Positions 17,809 to 28,705 of a DNA stretch of 64,000 bases are shown here, one piece after another (position 1 is the first letter of the stretch; every line of letters begins with the position of its first letter). A program made the position numbers and the translations under genes. The DNA comes from Thermoleophilaceae bacterium (GTDB lineage: Bacteria > Actinomycetota > Thermoleophilia > Solirubrobacterales > Thermoleophilaceae). The stretch is from the NCBI GenBank assembly GCA_030448005.1, contig JAUJNT010000002.1, positions 389,729 to 453,728 on the forward strand. The letters are read 5' to 3'. Under the pieces are notes generated by a model. The model was not told where the DNA came from and ran no database searches. It saw only the letters and a list, made by a program, of their open reading frames with translations.

Positions 17809-19146
17809 CTACGGGGAAGCCGCGCGTGGGGACCCGGACGCCTGCTCGTAGGCGCGATCCAGCACCTGGAGGGTGTGCACGACCGGCAGCTCGCGGCCCA
17901 GCGCGCGAAGGTGGGCCTCGATCTGAGTGAGGCAGCCGATGTTGCCGGTGGCCACCGCCTCCGCGCCGGTCGCGAGCAGGGCCTCGGCCTTGCGGCGGCC
18001 GAGCTCGTCGGCGACGTCGGGCTTCTCGATGTTGTAGGTGCCCGCCGAGCCGCAGCAGAGCTCCCAGTCGTCGGGCTCGAGCAGGTTGACGTTCGGGATC
18101 GCGGCGAGCAGCGCGCGCGGCGCCGAGCGCACGCCCTGCGCGTGCGCAAGGTGGCAGGCGTCCTGGTATGCGAGCTCGAGCGGCTCGGGGAGCGGCGGCG
18201 GCGGCTTCAGCCCGAGCTCGTCGAGGAAGACGCTGACGTCGACGGTGCGCTCCGCGAGCTCCCGCGCCTGCCCCTCCTCGGCCGAGCCCTTGAAGAGGAG
18301 CCCGTACTCGCGCACCCCCGAGCCACAGCCCGCGGCGTTCGTCACGACCGCGTCCACGTCGTCCGGGAACGCCCGGAAGTTTCGGCGGGCGTGGGCCTTC
18401 GCGCGGGCAGACGCTCCGCTGTGCAGGTCAAGCGCGCCGCAGCAGCCCTGCTCGCGCGGGACCACCACCTCGACTCCGTTGCGCGCGAGCACCCTGAGCG
18501 TCGCCGAGTTGATCTCCGGCGCGAGCACCTGCTGGGCGCAACCCGCCAGCAGGGCGACGCGCGCGCGCCGCTCGCCGTCGGCGGGCTGGAGCTCTGGCAG
18601 CGGCCGGGCGCGTGGCAGCGTTTCGGGCAGCAGGTCGAGCATCGCACCGGCGCGCCCGGGTGCGAGCCGCCGCAGCGGCCGCGCTAGGCGCCCGAGCCGG
18701 GCCGCGACCCTGAAGCGGCGCGGATAGGGCAGCGTCTCTGCGATCAGCCGGCGCAGCAGGCGGTCGCGCCAGTCGCGCTCGCGGCGCTCCTCGGCGTGCG
18801 CCCGGTAGGGGACGATCAGCTCGTCGTAGCGCACGCCCGACGGGCAGGCCGTCACGCAGGCGTCGCAGCCGACGCAGCAATCGATGAAGGGAGCCGCCTC
18901 CTCCACCTCCATGTTGCCCTCGAGCACCTCCTTCATCAGGAAGATGCGCCCGCGGGGCGAGTCCATCTCCTCGCCGAGCACGACGTGCGTTGGACACGTG
19001 GGCAGGCAGAAGCCACAGTGGATGCACTGCTCGATGGCGGCCGCCATCTCCTCCGCCTGCGGCTCGTGCTGGTGGATCTTGATCTCGTGGAGCACTGGGA
19101 GGCTGACCGTGAATCGCCGGAGGACGATCGGCACCGGGAGCGACAC
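17809..19146 (-). CDS. glcF: Glycolate oxidase iron-sulfur subunit
   Basis: 445 residues. Two ferredoxin-type cluster motifs lie at the N-terminus: [12 protein letters not shown] (about 41-52) and [12 protein letters not shown] (about 91-102). Two CCG domains follow: [13 protein letters not shown] and [12 protein letters not shown]. This is the GlcF layout; it carries electrons from the FAD subunits to the quinone pool. It is the last gene of the glcD-glcE-glcF run, 121 bases after glcE, and the gap contains a hairpin and a short direct repeat. Confidence 0.92.
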   Translation of the reverse strand: MSLPVPIVLRRFTVSLPVLHEIKIHQHEPQAEEMAAAIEQCIHCGFCLPTCPTHVVLGEEMDSPRGRIFLMKEVLEGNMEVEEAAPFIDCCVGCDACVTACPSGVRYDELIVPYRAHAEERRERDWRDRLLRRLIAETLPYPRRFRVAARLGRLARPLRRLAPGRAGAMLDLLPETLPRARPLPELQPADGERRARVALLAGCAQQVLAPEINSATLRVLARNGVEVVVPREQGCCGALDLHSGASARAKAHARRNFRAFPDDVDAVVTNAAGCGSGVREYGLLFKGSAEEGQARELAERTVDVSVFLDELGLKPPPPLPEPLELAYQDACHLAHAQGVRSAPRALLAAIPNVNLLEPDDWELCCGSAGTYNIEKPDVADELGRRKAEALLATGAEAVATGNIGCLTQIEAHLRALGRELPVVHTLQVLDRAYEQASGSPRAASP

Positions 19147-19203
19147 TGCACTCTACCGGCCGCCTGAGAATCTCGGTGCGGTGAGGGCATCGGTGCGGTG
19201 CTC

Positions 19204-19256
19204 GCCCGATCAGCGATCGGGCTGCGCTCCTTCCGCGGGCGATCGGGCTGCGCTCC
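19204..19256. repeat. Hairpin plus 18-bp direct repeat between glcE and glcF
   Basis: GCCCGATC (19204-19211) and GATCGGGC (19215-19222) form a perfect 8-bp stem with a 3-base loop. The sequence gcgatcgggctgcgctcc occurs twice (19213-19230 and 19239-19256), 8 bases apart. It lies in the transcribed gap of the glc operon and could tune the glcF level or be a REP-like element. Confidence 0.6.
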
Positions 19257-19267
19257 TCCCGCCGCGC

Positions 19268-20353
19268 CTACACGTCCGGGAACCGGCCCGAGGGATCGAG
19301 AGCCGACTTCACCCGCTGCGCGAAGGCGCCGCCGCGGTGGGTGCCGACCATCGGCTTGGGAGGCGAGCCGGTGAGAAAGACGCCGGCGAGGCCGAGCGAG
19401 CGCAGCAGCTCGTCGAGCTCCTGCGCCGGCCGCTCCCCTGGCCAGGCAAGCCACGCGATGTTGGCGCCGGCGCCGTAGCGGCGCTTCACCGCGAGCGGCT
19501 CGAGCTTCGCCTCGAGCTCCGGCACCCGCTTCGGGACGAGCGCCACCTTCACGATCGCCGCGTCCTCGGCCACCCAGGCGAAGTCGCGGACCTCGCGCCA
19601 GAGGGCGCCCTCCTCCTCGCCCTCGAGTCGCTCCCCCGACCGTTCGAGGATGCCCTCGAGGCGCTCGAGCCGCGCCGGCATCGCGTCGGCGAGGCCGGCC
19701 AGGCGCAGCCACAGCCGCCCGGGCGGCTCGAGGTCGAGCGCCTCGAGGTCGAGCGGAGCGGTCGCGAGCGCTCCCATCAGCGCGAGCGCGTCGTCGAGGC
19801 CGGCGCAGTCGACGGTCAGCGTGGCCCACGCCTGCGGCTGGGGGAAGACCTTGAACGAGAGCTCGACCATCACGCCGAGCCGCCCGGCGCTTCCCACCAT
19901 CAGCTTCGAGAGGTCGAAGCCGGCCGCGTTCTTGACGACCCGCCCGCCGGCGCGCACGAGCCTGCCCTCGCCGTCGAGGAAGCGCACGCCGAGGATGAAG
20001 TCCCTGACCCCGCCGCTGCGGTAGCGCAGCGGACCCGAGGTGCCCGCCGCCACCGCGCCCCCGAGCGTCGCTCCGGCGGCGACCAGCGGCGGGTCGAACG
20101 GCAGGTACTGCCCATTCTCGGCGAGCGCCGCCTCGATCTCGCCCAGCGACGTGCCGGCGCGGGCGGTGAAGGTGAGCTCCTCCGGGTCGTACTCCTCGAT
20201 CCCCGTGAGTCCCGACACGTCGAGGGTGACGGTGCCGTCGGGCGGGCTCGACAGCGCGGGCTTCGTACCGGCGCCGCGGGGCAGCACGCGCTCGTGCCCG
20301 CGGAGCGCCTCCTGGGCCTCCTCGACCGCGTCCGGTCGCAACCTCACGCTCAC
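19268..20353 (-). CDS. glcE: Glycolate oxidase FAD-binding subunit GlcE
   Basis: 361 residues with a PCMH-type FAD domain in the first half: [65 protein letters not shown] and [27 protein letters not shown], the last being the typical GlcE pattern. The end reads [36 protein letters not shown], a normal GlcE terminus. The start overlaps the glcD stop by 4 bases (ATGA), so the two are translationally coupled. Confidence 0.92.
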   Translation of the reverse strand: MSVRLRPDAVEEAQEALRGHERVLPRGAGTKPALSSPPDGTVTLDVSGLTGIEEYDPEELTFTARAGTSLGEIEAALAENGQYLPFDPPLVAAGATLGGAVAAGTSGPLRYRSGGVRDFILGVRFLDGEGRLVRAGGRVVKNAAGFDLSKLMVGSAGRLGVMVELSFKVFPQPQAWATLTVDCAGLDDALALMGALATAPLDLEALDLEPPGRLWLRLAGLADAMPARLERLEGILERSGERLEGEEEGALWREVRDFAWVAEDAAIVKVALVPKRVPELEAKLEPLAVKRRYGAGANIAWLAWPGERPAQELDELLRSLGLAGVFLTGSPPKPMVGTHRGGAFAQRVKSALDPSGRFPDV

Positions 20354-21843
20354 CGCGTGTCGCGCCGCGCCTCACCCGAAGAGGCGCCGCCCGGCGGCGG
20401 GCCGGCGGTACCGGCGACGGCCGCCGAGCTCGGCGCCGCGTCGGGATCTGCGGCCTCGTCGCGCTCCAGCTCCTCCTCGGGCAGGAACATCTTGCCGCGG
20501 TTGGCGATCTGAGCCGGGTCGACCGCCCGCCAGAGCCGGCGCATCATCTCGATGTCCTCCTCGCCGAACATCTCCGGCAGGAAGGCGCGCTTCTCCATGG
20601 CGATCCCGTGCTCGCCGGTGACCGAGCCGCCGAGCCGGATGCACATGCGCAGGATCTCGCCCGCGAGCTCCTCGGCCCGCTCGAGGGCACCCTCCTCGCT
20701 GCCCTTGAAGAGGATCAGCGGGTGCAGGTTGCCGTCGCCCGCGTGGAAGACGTTCGCGACGCGGATGCCGTGCTCCTCCGAGAGCCGCCCGATCTCGGCG
20801 AGCGCCTCGCCGAGCCGCGTGCGAGGCACGACGCCGTCCTGGACGATGTAGTCGGGCGAGAGCCAGCCGACCGCCGAGAAGGCGCTCTTTCGCCCCTCCC
20901 AGTAGAGCGCGCGCTGGGCGTCGTCGTCCGGTTCGCGCACCTCCGTCGCACCGGCGCCCTCGAGCACCTCGAGCAGCTGCTCGAACTCGCGGTCGACGGT
21001 CTCGTGGTCGCCCTCGAGCTCGACGATCATGAGCGCCTCGATGCCCTCGGGATAGCCCGGCTTGACCGAGCCCTCCGCAGCCTCGATCGCGAGCTTGTCC
21101 ATGATCTCCATCGCCACCGGCAACAGCCCCGCGGCGACGACCTTGGCGGCGGCGTTGCCGGCGGCCTCGAGGCTCTCGTAGGCGGACAGCACGGTGCGGG
21201 TCCTGTCGGCGCTCGGCATCAGCCGCAGCGTGATCTCGAGCGCGATGCCGAACATGCCCTCGGAGCCCACGAACAGGCCCATCCAGTCCGGACCGACCGG
21301 CTCGATGCTCTCCCCGCCGAGCTCGACCAGCTCGCCGTCGGGCAGTACGACCTTCGCGCCCAGCACGCTGCTGCTCGTCATGCCGTGCTTGAGGCAGTGC
21401 GCACCACCGGCGTTGAAGGCGAGGTTGCCGCCGATCGAGCAGATCGACTGGCTCGACGGGTCGGGCGCATAGAAGAGGTTGTGGGGGGCGGCGGCCGCGC
21501 TCACCTGCGAGTTGATCGCCCCCGGCTCGACGACCGCGGTTCGCTGCTCGGGGTCGAGCTCGAGGATGCGGTTGAGGCGGTTGAGCGCGATCACGATGCC
21601 CTCCTCGATCGGGAGTGAGCCGCCCGAGAGGCTCGTGCCGCTGCCGCGGGCGACGTAGGGCACGCCGAGGCGGTGGCACGCGCGGACCGTCTCGACCACC
21701 TCGTCCGTGCTCTCCGCCAGCACCACCGCCCGCGGCGAGGCGCGGAAGGACGTCAGCGCGTCGCACTCGTAGGGGGCGAGCTCAGCTCGACTCGTCAGGA
21801 TCCGCGCAGGAGGATAGATCGCCCCCAGCGCGGAAAGCAGCAT
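20350..21843 (-). CDS. glcD: Glycolate oxidase FAD subunit GlcD
   Basis: 497 residues. The PCMH FAD domain shows [18 protein letters not shown], the cofactor-binding [22 protein letters not shown], and [20 protein letters not shown]. The C-terminal FAD-oxidase domain contains [18 protein letters not shown] and [39 protein letters not shown], the GlcD/lactate dehydrogenase signature. The last about 40 residues are an Ala/Pro-rich extension that overlaps glcE by 4 bases. It oxidises glycolate (or D-lactate) to glyoxylate. The glyoxylate-handling genes that follow upstream on the same strand favour glycolate. Confidence 0.93.
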   Translation of the reverse strand: MLLSALGAIYPPARILTSRAELAPYECDALTSFRASPRAVVLAESTDEVVETVRACHRLGVPYVARGSGTSLSGGSLPIEEGIVIALNRLNRILELDPEQRTAVVEPGAINSQVSAAAAPHNLFYAPDPSSQSICSIGGNLAFNAGGAHCLKHGMTSSSVLGAKVVLPDGELVELGGESIEPVGPDWMGLFVGSEGMFGIALEITLRLMPSADRTRTVLSAYESLEAAGNAAAKVVAAGLLPVAMEIMDKLAIEAAEGSVKPGYPEGIEALMIVELEGDHETVDREFEQLLEVLEGAGATEVREPDDDAQRALYWEGRKSAFSAVGWLSPDYIVQDGVVPRTRLGEALAEIGRLSEEHGIRVANVFHAGDGNLHPLILFKGSEEGALERAEELAGEILRMCIRLGGSVTGEHGIAMEKRAFLPEMFGEEDIEMMRRLWRAVDPAQIANRGKMFLPEEELERDEAADPDAAPSSAAVAGTAGPPPGGASSGEARRDTR

Positions 21844-21943
21844 CGCCCGCTCCGTTCCGGGTCTGCCTACTCGTCTGCGTCCCCTTGGTCTTCGTCTGTG
21901 CCCCTCGGTTCAAGGCGGCGACTCGATGCCCCCGCAAGCAAGC

Positions 21944-22841
21944 CTACGACGTCGCCGCCTCCGCCTCCGACACGCCGGCAAGCTCCTCGTAGAAGCGCGC
22001 GATGACCGCGTGGTCCTCGTCGCCGTGGCCCGAGGCGAGCAGGGCGTTCATCACCTCGGCGGCCTGGGCCGTAGCCAGCAGCGGCACCCCTTCCTCGCGC
22101 GCCGCCTGCAGGGCGATGGCGAGGTCCTTTCGGTGCAGCGAGAGCTTGAACCCGGGTCGAACGAGTGCTCGAGCATGCGCTCCCCGTGCATCTCGAGGAT
22201 CTTGCTCTGAGCGAGGCCCCCGAGCAGCGCCTCGCGCACCTTGGCCGCGTCGACGCCTGACTTGCGCACGAGCGTCAGCGCCTCCGCGACCGCCTGGATG
22301 GTGAGCGCCACGACCACCTGGTTGGCCGCCTTGGCCACCTGGCCCGCGCCGGGCGGGCCGATGTGGGTCACGGCCTTGCCCATCACCTCGAGGATCGGCC
22401 GCGCGCGCTCGACCGCGTCGTCGCTTCCTCCGACCATGATCGCCAGGTCGCCCGACTCGGCGGCGGGCTGGCCGCCCGAGACCGGCGCGTCCACGGCCTC
22501 GACGCCCTTTTCCTCGAGCACCTCATGCACCCTGCGCGAGGTGGCCGGCGCGATGCTCGACATGTCGATGTAGAGCTTGCCCTCGCTCACTCCCGCGGCG
22601 ACGCCGTCCTCGCCGAGGACCAGCTCCTCGACCTGAGGCGAGTCGGGCAGCATCGTGATCACGACGTCGCTCTTCTCGGCGACCTCGCGCGGCGAGGACG
22701 CCTTCTCGCCTCCCCCTCCGCGAACTGGTCCGCCTTCTCCTCGGTGCGGTTGTAGACGACCAGCTCGTAGTCCGCCTCCCGCAGGTTCTCAGCCATCGGC
22801 TGCCCCATGATTCCCAGCCCGATGAACCCGATCGTCTCCAT
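21944..22841 (-). CDS. glxR: Tartronate semialdehyde reductase (2-hydroxy-3-oxopropionate reductase), two apparent frameshifts
   Basis: Three reading frames together make one complete protein of about 298 residues. It begins METIGFIGLGIMGQPMAENL (NADP Rossmann motif) and continues through VVITMLPDSP, the catalytic VDAPVSGGQPAAESGDLAIMVGG and HIGPPGAGQVAKAANQVVVAL with the active Lys. It ends FKLSLHRKDLAIALQ and NALLASGHGDEDHAVIARFYEELAG. Frame breaks are at a C run, 22712-22716, and at CCC, 22151-22153; adding one base at each restores the family sequence exactly. It reduces tartronate semialdehyde to glycerate. It sits between the glc genes and hyi. Confidence 0.85.
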
Positions 22842-22855
22842 GGTCCGCTCCTCCC

Positions 22856-23645
22856 TCAGATCTTCAGTCCGTAGCTCTCCACCCAGTCGAGCGACGCGCG
22901 CGTGTCACCGTCGGGCGCGTACTCGAGGCCCACCCAGCCCTCGTATCCGGAGCCGTCGATGTGCTCGAACACGAAGGCGTAGTCGATCTCCCCGGTGCCC
23001 GGCTGATGGCGACCGGGGTTGTCCGCGACCTGCACGTGGTCGATCCGCTCGAGCAGCTCGTCGAAGCGCTCGCAGAGGTTCCCCTCCATCTTCTGCGCGT
23101 GGTAGAAGTCGAACTGGAAGCGCAGGTTGTCGGCGTCGACCTCGTCGAGCAGCTTCACCACGTCCGCTGTGTAGGGGATGAAGAAGCCCTCCACGTCGTA
23201 GCTGTTGACCGGCTCGACGAGCAGCGTGCGTCCATCCTCCTTGAGCGCCCGCGCCGCGTGGCGGACGTTCTCGACCAACACGTCCCACTGCTCGTCGTAG
23301 GAGCGCTCGTCGAGCCTCAGCCCGGCCAGGCAGTTGAGGCGCGGGCAGTCGAGCACGCGGGCGTATTCGCGCGCCTGCTCGACGCCCTCGCGGAACTCCT
23401 CGACCCGGTCGGGGTCGGAGGCGGTGCCGCGGTCGCCGGCGTCCCAGTCGCCGGCGGGCAGGTTGAAGAGCACCTGCTCGAGCCCGGTGTCGTCGAGCCG
23501 CGCGCGGATCGCGTCCGCCTCCTCCTCGTAGGGGAACATGTACTCGACCGCGCTGAAGCCGGCGTCCTTCGCGCGCGGCGAAGCGGTCGAGCAGCGACTC
23601 CTCCTCGCCGAACATGAACGACAGGTTGGCGGCGAATCTCGGCAT
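22856..23645 (-). CDS. hyi: Hydroxypyruvate isomerase, one apparent frameshift
   Basis: About 262 residues of the AP endonuclease 2/xylose isomerase-like barrel family. The N-terminus MPRFAANLSFMFGEEESLLDRFAA is in one frame. From about 23578 the rest continues in another: KDAGFSAVEYMFPYEEEADAI, LFNLPAGDWDAGDRG, LLVEPVNSYDVEGFFI, FQFDFYHAQKMEGNL, HVQVADNPGRHQPGTGEIDYAFVF and YEGWVGLEYAP. These are the Hyi metal and substrate motifs. The break near 23577-23582 is a one-base event. Hyi interconverts hydroxypyruvate and tartronate semialdehyde. It is 14 bases upstream of glxR in the same direction. Confidence 0.88.
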
Positions 23646-23738
23646 CTCGTCAGCTCCTTTCGGTGTGGGCGACCCTGGAAGCGACCGGCTCGCCGGCGAG
23701 CGGGGCCGCGCGCGGCTCGCCCTTCGGGAAGGCCATGG

Positions 23739-25545
23739 TCAGACCTCGCCCGTCGCGGCCGGTTGCTCCTCGAGGTCCTCGACCGGTTCGGGCTCCTTGA
23801 TCTCGTCGATCGACGTGCCCATCGCGGCGTCGGCCTCGCGCTCGATCAGCACCTCGACGAGCGCCGGCCGGCGCTCGCGCTCCGAGGTCTCGACGGCCCA
23901 CGCAAGCGCCTCCTGGATCTCCTCCGGCCGGGTGACCCGGCGGCCGAAGGCGCCCATGCCCTCCATCACCTTGACGTGGTCCATCCCGTAGGACTCGTCG
24001 TAGGAGAGGTCGACGCCGTAGTTCATCTCGAACTTGGTCTCCGCCTGCCTGATCAGGCCCATGTAGGCGTTGTTGATCATCACCAGCACGTAGGGCACGC
24101 TGTACTGGCAGGCGACGGCGACCTCCTCCATCAGAACTCGGAAGCTGTAGTCGCCGACGATGCCGACGACGGTCTGGTCGGGGCGGGCGATCTTCGCCCC
24201 CAGGCACGCCGGCACCTCCCAGCCGAGCGGTCCGGCCTGGCCGCAGATCAGGTAGTGGCGCGGCTTGTAGATCTCCTGGAATTGTCCGGACCAGATCTGG
24301 TACAGGCCGATCGCGGTGACGAACACGGTGTCCGCGTCGAAGAAGTCGTTGATCTCCTGGAAGACGCGCTGGGGCTTGATCGGCACGTCGTCGAAGTCGG
24401 TCTTGCGGCGAAGTCGCCGGCGCAGGTCGAGCGTGTGCTCGGCCCATTCCGTCGTCTCGCGCTCGTCCCGTGCGCCGCTTGGCCGCTTCGAGCAGCGCCT
24501 CGACGGTGAGCCGCGCGTCGCCCACGAGCCCGAGGTCGGGGGCGAGCGCGCGACCGATCTGGAGTCGGCTCCACGTCGGCGTGGATGAAGCGGCGCTCAC
24601 CACGGTAGACCTCGGCGTCGCCCATGTGGCGCTCGGCGAATCGCGCCCCGATCGCCAGGACGAGATCCGACTCGAGGAAGGCCTGGTTGCCCGCGCGCGT
24701 CTGGGTCTGTATTCCGGCCAGCCCGACGTAGAGCGGATGGTCGACCGGGATCGAGCCCCAGCCCATCAGGGTCGGCAGCACCGGCACCGGGATCTGCAGG
24801 TGCTCGGCCAGCGCCACGAGCGCCTCGGAGGCCTCGGCGATGATCACGCCGCCGCCTGGCATGAGGAGCGGGCGCTCGGCCTCGAGCAGCATGTCGAGCG
24901 CGCGCTCGACGGCGGCCGGATGGGGCGCGGTGGGGAAGACCGGCAGCGGGGCGTCGGCCTCGGGGTCGTAGACGATCTCTCCCTGCGCCACGTCGAGCGG
25001 CAGGTCCACGTGGACCGGGCCCGGCCTGCCCTCGCGCATGGTGCGAAAGGCGTCGCGGAATACCCAAGGGAGCTGCGCGGACTCCTTGACCAGGTAGCTC
25101 TTCTTCACCACCGGCTTGACGATCTCGGCGATCTCGACCGCCTGAAAGGCCTCCTGGTGGAGCTTTGCCACCGGCGCCTGGCCGGTGATGGTGAGGATCG
25201 GAATCGAATCGGCCCAGGCGGTGTAGAGGCCGGTCACCATGTTCGTGCCGGCCGGTCCCGAGGTGCCGACGGCGACCCCGATCCCGCCGGTGGCCCGAGA
25301 GTACGCGTCGGCGGCGTGGGTGCCGCCTTCCTCGTGGCGGACGATGACGTGCTTGATCGAGCTGTGTTCGAGCGCGGCCTTGTAAAGGGGGAGCACGGCC
25401 GCTCCGGGGATGCCGAACATGACCGACGCCCTCGGACTCGAGGGGGAGCACGGCCGCCTGGGATGCCGAACATGACCTCGACGCCCTCGGACTCGAGCAC
25501 GCTCACGACCGCCTGCATGGCGGGCATGCGCTCGATGGGGCTCAT
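23739..25545 (-). CDS. gcl: Glyoxylate carboligase (tartronate-semialdehyde synthase), several apparent frameshifts
   Basis: A TPP-dependent enzyme of about 590 residues assembled from several frames. The N-terminus SPIERMPAMQAVVSVLESEGVEVMFGIPG is followed by AAVLPLYKAALEHSSIKHVIVRHEEGGTHAADAY, TSGPAGTNMVTGLYTAW, LPVLPTLMGWGSIP-like middle-domain motifs and the TPP site GQAGPLGWEVPACLGAK, GIVGDYSFRVLMEE, VLVMINNAYMGLIRQAE. As known for Gcl, the usual catalytic Glu of TPP enzymes is replaced; GIPGAAV is consistent. Breaks lie at about 25441 (a 55-bp duplication), about 24560 and about 24475. It joins two glyoxylates to tartronate semialdehyde plus CO2. Confidence 0.85.
25387..25496. repeat. 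Imperfect 55-bp tandem duplication inside gcl
   Basis: 25387-25441 and 25442-25496 are two copies of one 55-base segment, both beginning ggggg agcacggccg and ending ctcggactcga. They differ by a few small indels: copy 1 keeps the codons for PGAAV intact, copy 2 keeps the codons for EGVEVMFG. Only one composite copy is needed for a normal Gcl. Confidence 0.85.
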
Positions 25546-25721
25546 CGCGGGCCCTCGCCTGCTCGTCACGGGCCGGTCGCGCACGGCGACCGTGCGGACG
25601 TAGACGAGCAGGGCGAAGAATCGGGAAGATGGGGGTCACCTTGAGAACGCCGCGGAAGATATCGCCTTGGGTCGGGGCGCGCAGCACTGCGTTCTCGACG
25701 CAGCCTCCGCGGCCGGCGTCG

Positions 25722-26750
25722 ATGAGCCGCCCGTCACTCGTCGCGCCCGACGGGTTCAAGGGGAGCTTTACGGCGGTGGAAGTCGCGGCCGCCATCGCGC
25801 GCGGCCTGCGGGCGGCCGGCCGCGAGGCGATCGAGCTGCCCGTGGCGGACGGGGGCGAGGGCACCATGGACGTGCTCCTCGAGGCCCTCGGAGGCGAGCG
25901 CCGGACGGCTACCGTCGCCGATCCGCTCGGCCGCCCGGTCGAGGCGACCTTCGGCGTGCTACCCGGCGCGCGCACCGCCATCGTCGAGGCGGCCCAGGCC
26001 AGCGGGCTGCACCACGTGGCCGAGGACGAGCGCGACGCATGGGCGGCGAGCTCACGCGGCACCGGCGAGCTCATCGCCGCCGCGGCCGAGGCGGGGGCCG
26101 AGAAGATCCTGGTGACGGTCGGTGGCTCGGCCACGACCGACGGCGGCATGGGGGCGGTCGAGGCGCTCGGCGCGACGGGCGCCGACCCCAGCATCGAGGT
26201 GCTCTGCGACGTGCGCACGCCGTTCGAGGACGCGGCGCAGGTCTTCGCTCCACAGAAGGGCGCCGATCCCGAGACCGTCGAGCGCCTGACGCGCCGTCTG
26301 CATCGGCTTGCAGAGGCCGCGCCGCGCGACCCGCGCGGAGTGCCGATGACCGGCGCGGCGGGCGGGCTGTCGGGCGGTCTGTGGGCGCACCGGGGAGCGC
26401 GGCTCGTGCCGGGCGCCGCCTACGTTCTCGACGCCGTGGGCTTCGACGATCGCCTCCGGGAAGCGGCCTTCGCCGTGACCGGCGAGGGTCGCCTGGACGG
26501 GCAGACGCTCGCGGGCAAGGTACTGGCCGAGGTCGCGACCCGCTGCCGGCAGCGGGGCGTGGCCTGCCACGCGGTCGTCGGCCAAAACGCCCTCGAGCCG
26601 TTCGAGGGGCGGATCCTCGACCTGGCGAGCGTGACCGAGGCCACCACCGTGGAAGAGCTCGAGGCCGCCGGGCGCAGCGTCGTGAGCGCGCGAGGGAGAC
26701 TGACGGCCGCGCCGTCCACCCTTCGCCAGTCGTTTACTGGCCCCTCCTAG
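25722..26750 (+). CDS. glxK: Glycerate 2-kinase (GarK/GlxK type)
   Basis: 342 residues from the ATG at 25722. Family features are APDGFKGSFTAVEVAAAIARGL, PVADGGEGTMDVLLEALGG, VGGSATTDGGMGAVEALGA, MTGAAGGLSGGLWAHRGARLVPGA and FAVTGEGRLDGQTLAGKV. This is the class II glycerate kinase, which makes 2-phosphoglycerate. It is divergent from gcl (about 180 bases apart), so one control region can serve both. With glcDEF, gcl, hyi and glxR it completes glycolate-to-glycolysis salvage. The stop codon overlaps the end of the convergent oxidase gene by 4 bases. Confidence 0.92.
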   Translation: MSRPSLVAPDGFKGSFTAVEVAAAIARGLRAAGREAIELPVADGGEGTMDVLLEALGGERRTATVADPLGRPVEATFGVLPGARTAIVEAAQASGLHHVAEDERDAWAASSRGTGELIAAAAEAGAEKILVTVGGSATTDGGMGAVEALGATGADPSIEVLCDVRTPFEDAAQVFAPQKGADPETVERLTRRLHRLAEAAPRDPRGVPMTGAAGGLSGGLWAHRGARLVPGAAYVLDAVGFDDRLREAAFAVTGEGRLDGQTLAGKVLAEVATRCRQRGVACHAVVGQNALEPFEGRILDLASVTEATTVEELEAAGRSVVSARGRLTAAPSTLRQSFTGPS

Positions 26751-27864
26751 GCGTCGGACTGGGCCCCGCCGCGCTGGCCCAGCTTCGCCTGCGGCCGCAG
26801 CTCGCTAGGCAGCCCCTCGCCCAGAGCGGCGCGCGCGAGCGCGCGCCCCAGTCCCGGCGCCTGCTTGAAGAGGTTGTGGCCCGCCACGAAGAAGATCCCG
26901 TCCAGCTCCCAGACCGCGACGCCGTCGCTGCTCCAGGGCAGCTCCGTGACCCAGCAGTGGCGCGGCTCCAGGGGATCGGGGTCGAGCCCGGGCAGCGCCT
27001 CCTTCACGTAGGCGCTCGCCCGCTCCGCCAGCGATGCCAGGGCGCCGGGGTCGACGAGGCTGCCGTCCTCGCGCACCTCGACCGCCTGGCTGAGGCCGAC
27101 CGCGTAGCGGCGGTTGCCGGCGACCGGAGCCGCATAGGCTCCGACTTCCCCGAACTGCCCGCTCGAGTCCTGCAGGCAGGCGAGCCTCGGGGGCGGATCG
27201 CCGCGCACCTCGAAGGCGCCCCGCACGTGCGCACCCAGCCTCACCGGCAACGAGAGCCCCATGCCGCGCGCAAGTCCGGCCGTGCCGCGCCCGGCACAGA
27301 CGACGACGCTCGCGTGCTCGCAGGTGCTGCCGCCGGCGCGCACCTCGACCGTGTCGCGTCCGGTCGCCTCGAGCGAGATGACCTCGTCGGCGACCAGCGC
27401 GTCGCCGAGCTCCCCTGCGAGCGCCTCGATGGCGGCGCTGGTGCGAATCGCTCCCCCTGCTCGTCGAGCATCGCCGGCCCCTCGTACGACGCGAGCGGGG
27501 GCAGCAGCTCTCCGAGCTCCGCCGCCCCGACCATCCGGACCGGAATCTGCCCGTCGTCCTCGAGCACGCGCAACCGGTCCTTCACTGTGGGACCGAGTGC
27601 CAGCACGCCGTCGCTCGAGATCAGTTCGACGCCCAGGCGCTCCTCCCATTCGTTCCACACGGCGCGGCTGCTGCGGGTGAGGGCGACAAGGCGCGGGTCG
27701 TCATGCGCGTGCCGAAAGATGCGCGACTCGCCGCCGGATTGCCCGTTCCCCGGCACGCCGCTCTCGTAGACCCGAACGTCGGCCCCCTGCTCGGCGAGGG
27801 CATATGCGGTCGAGAGCCCGACGATGCCGGCGCCGATCACCCCGACTTGCGGTGCCTGTGCCAC
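26747..27864 (-). CDS. FAD-dependent DAO-family oxidase (sarcosine/amine oxidase-like), one apparent frameshift
   Basis: About 372 residues. It starts with the FAD Rossmann motif VGVIGAGIVGLSTAYALAEQGADVRVYE, then SGGESRIFRHAHDDPRLVALT, as in monomeric sarcosine oxidase/N-methyl amino acid oxidases. The reading frame changes at a C run (27453-27457). With one extra base the protein continues GGAIRTSAAIEALAGEL, through VVVCAGRGTAGLARG and FFVAGHNLFKQAPGLGRALA, a typical DAO C-terminus. The substrate cannot be read. Glycine or a related amine giving glyoxylate would fit the neighbouring module, but that is inference. Confidence 0.8.
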
Positions 27865-28705
27865 GCGGTCACTATCTCACCGTCGCGCCCTCCGCGTGCG
27901 ATGGGTGGGGCTCGTCGATCAACGGACCGGGCACGACTCGATCTGCTCTTCCCAGCGCCGGTCTCGGCGTTCGTCGCGGTCTCGCTCACCCGCCGGTGGG
28001 TCGACGCCTGACCGGCGGCTCGATGGCGTCGCTCCTCGAGTGCTTCCGCCACTCGGCTGCATCTGCGGCCTCGAGCGCGAGCGCCGCGCGCGTCCTGCAA
28101 GCCGCGGTAGAATGGTAGGCTTTGCTGCGAAACGGCGGTGTTACGTTGGGACGGGGCTAGCGCCGAACATCGCGCTCGAGGTTCCGCTGGTCGGCGAGGG
28201 CTTGTTCCGTGCGCCGCTGGGGCGGGGGAGACCGTGCAGCTTGCAGGCGAGCTCGACGTCGTCTGCAACTTTACTAGCACCGGACGACCGTCTCGGGCAC
28301 CTTCTCTAGCAACGCACAAGAAGGTCGGCTGTCGGCTCCGTCACACGCGGTCGAAGGTCGGGGATGATGCAGCCTGATGCCGTTCGCCGGCGCATCAAAC
28401 AGCTTTTCGTTTGTGAGCCTGTTTCGGCTAACTGGCCCAGGCCGAGCAAGATGTCCACGTTCACTCATCTTACGTTTTTAGCGGAGCAGGATGTGACCGT
28501 AAACGGGTCCTCGACAGAATGTAAATCGCGGTGAATCGAAGCACTCCGTCGACGACTCCGAGTCGATCGCGAAATCGAAGGCGGGCTGGATCGCATCGCG
28601 CCGTTCGATCGCCGCGTAACCGTGGCAGCGCGATCTCCGGCGACGAATGCTCGACTCCGCGTCGGTCACGAGCCGCTCGCCCGCCGAGAGCGCTGACTCG
28701 AGTAG
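27865..28705. other. About 840 bases with no intact gene
   Basis: Open frames are short, overlap on both strands and have no recognisable motifs. AT-richer stretches around 28370-28520 stand out against the local base composition. The lost 5' end of the following metalloprotease-like gene may lie at the right edge. Confidence 0.5.

Noticed and set aside
25667-27769. 700-codon plus-strand open frame over glxK and the DAO oxidase
   Set aside because: Shadow of two recognised genes; Arg/Gly-rich with no domain.
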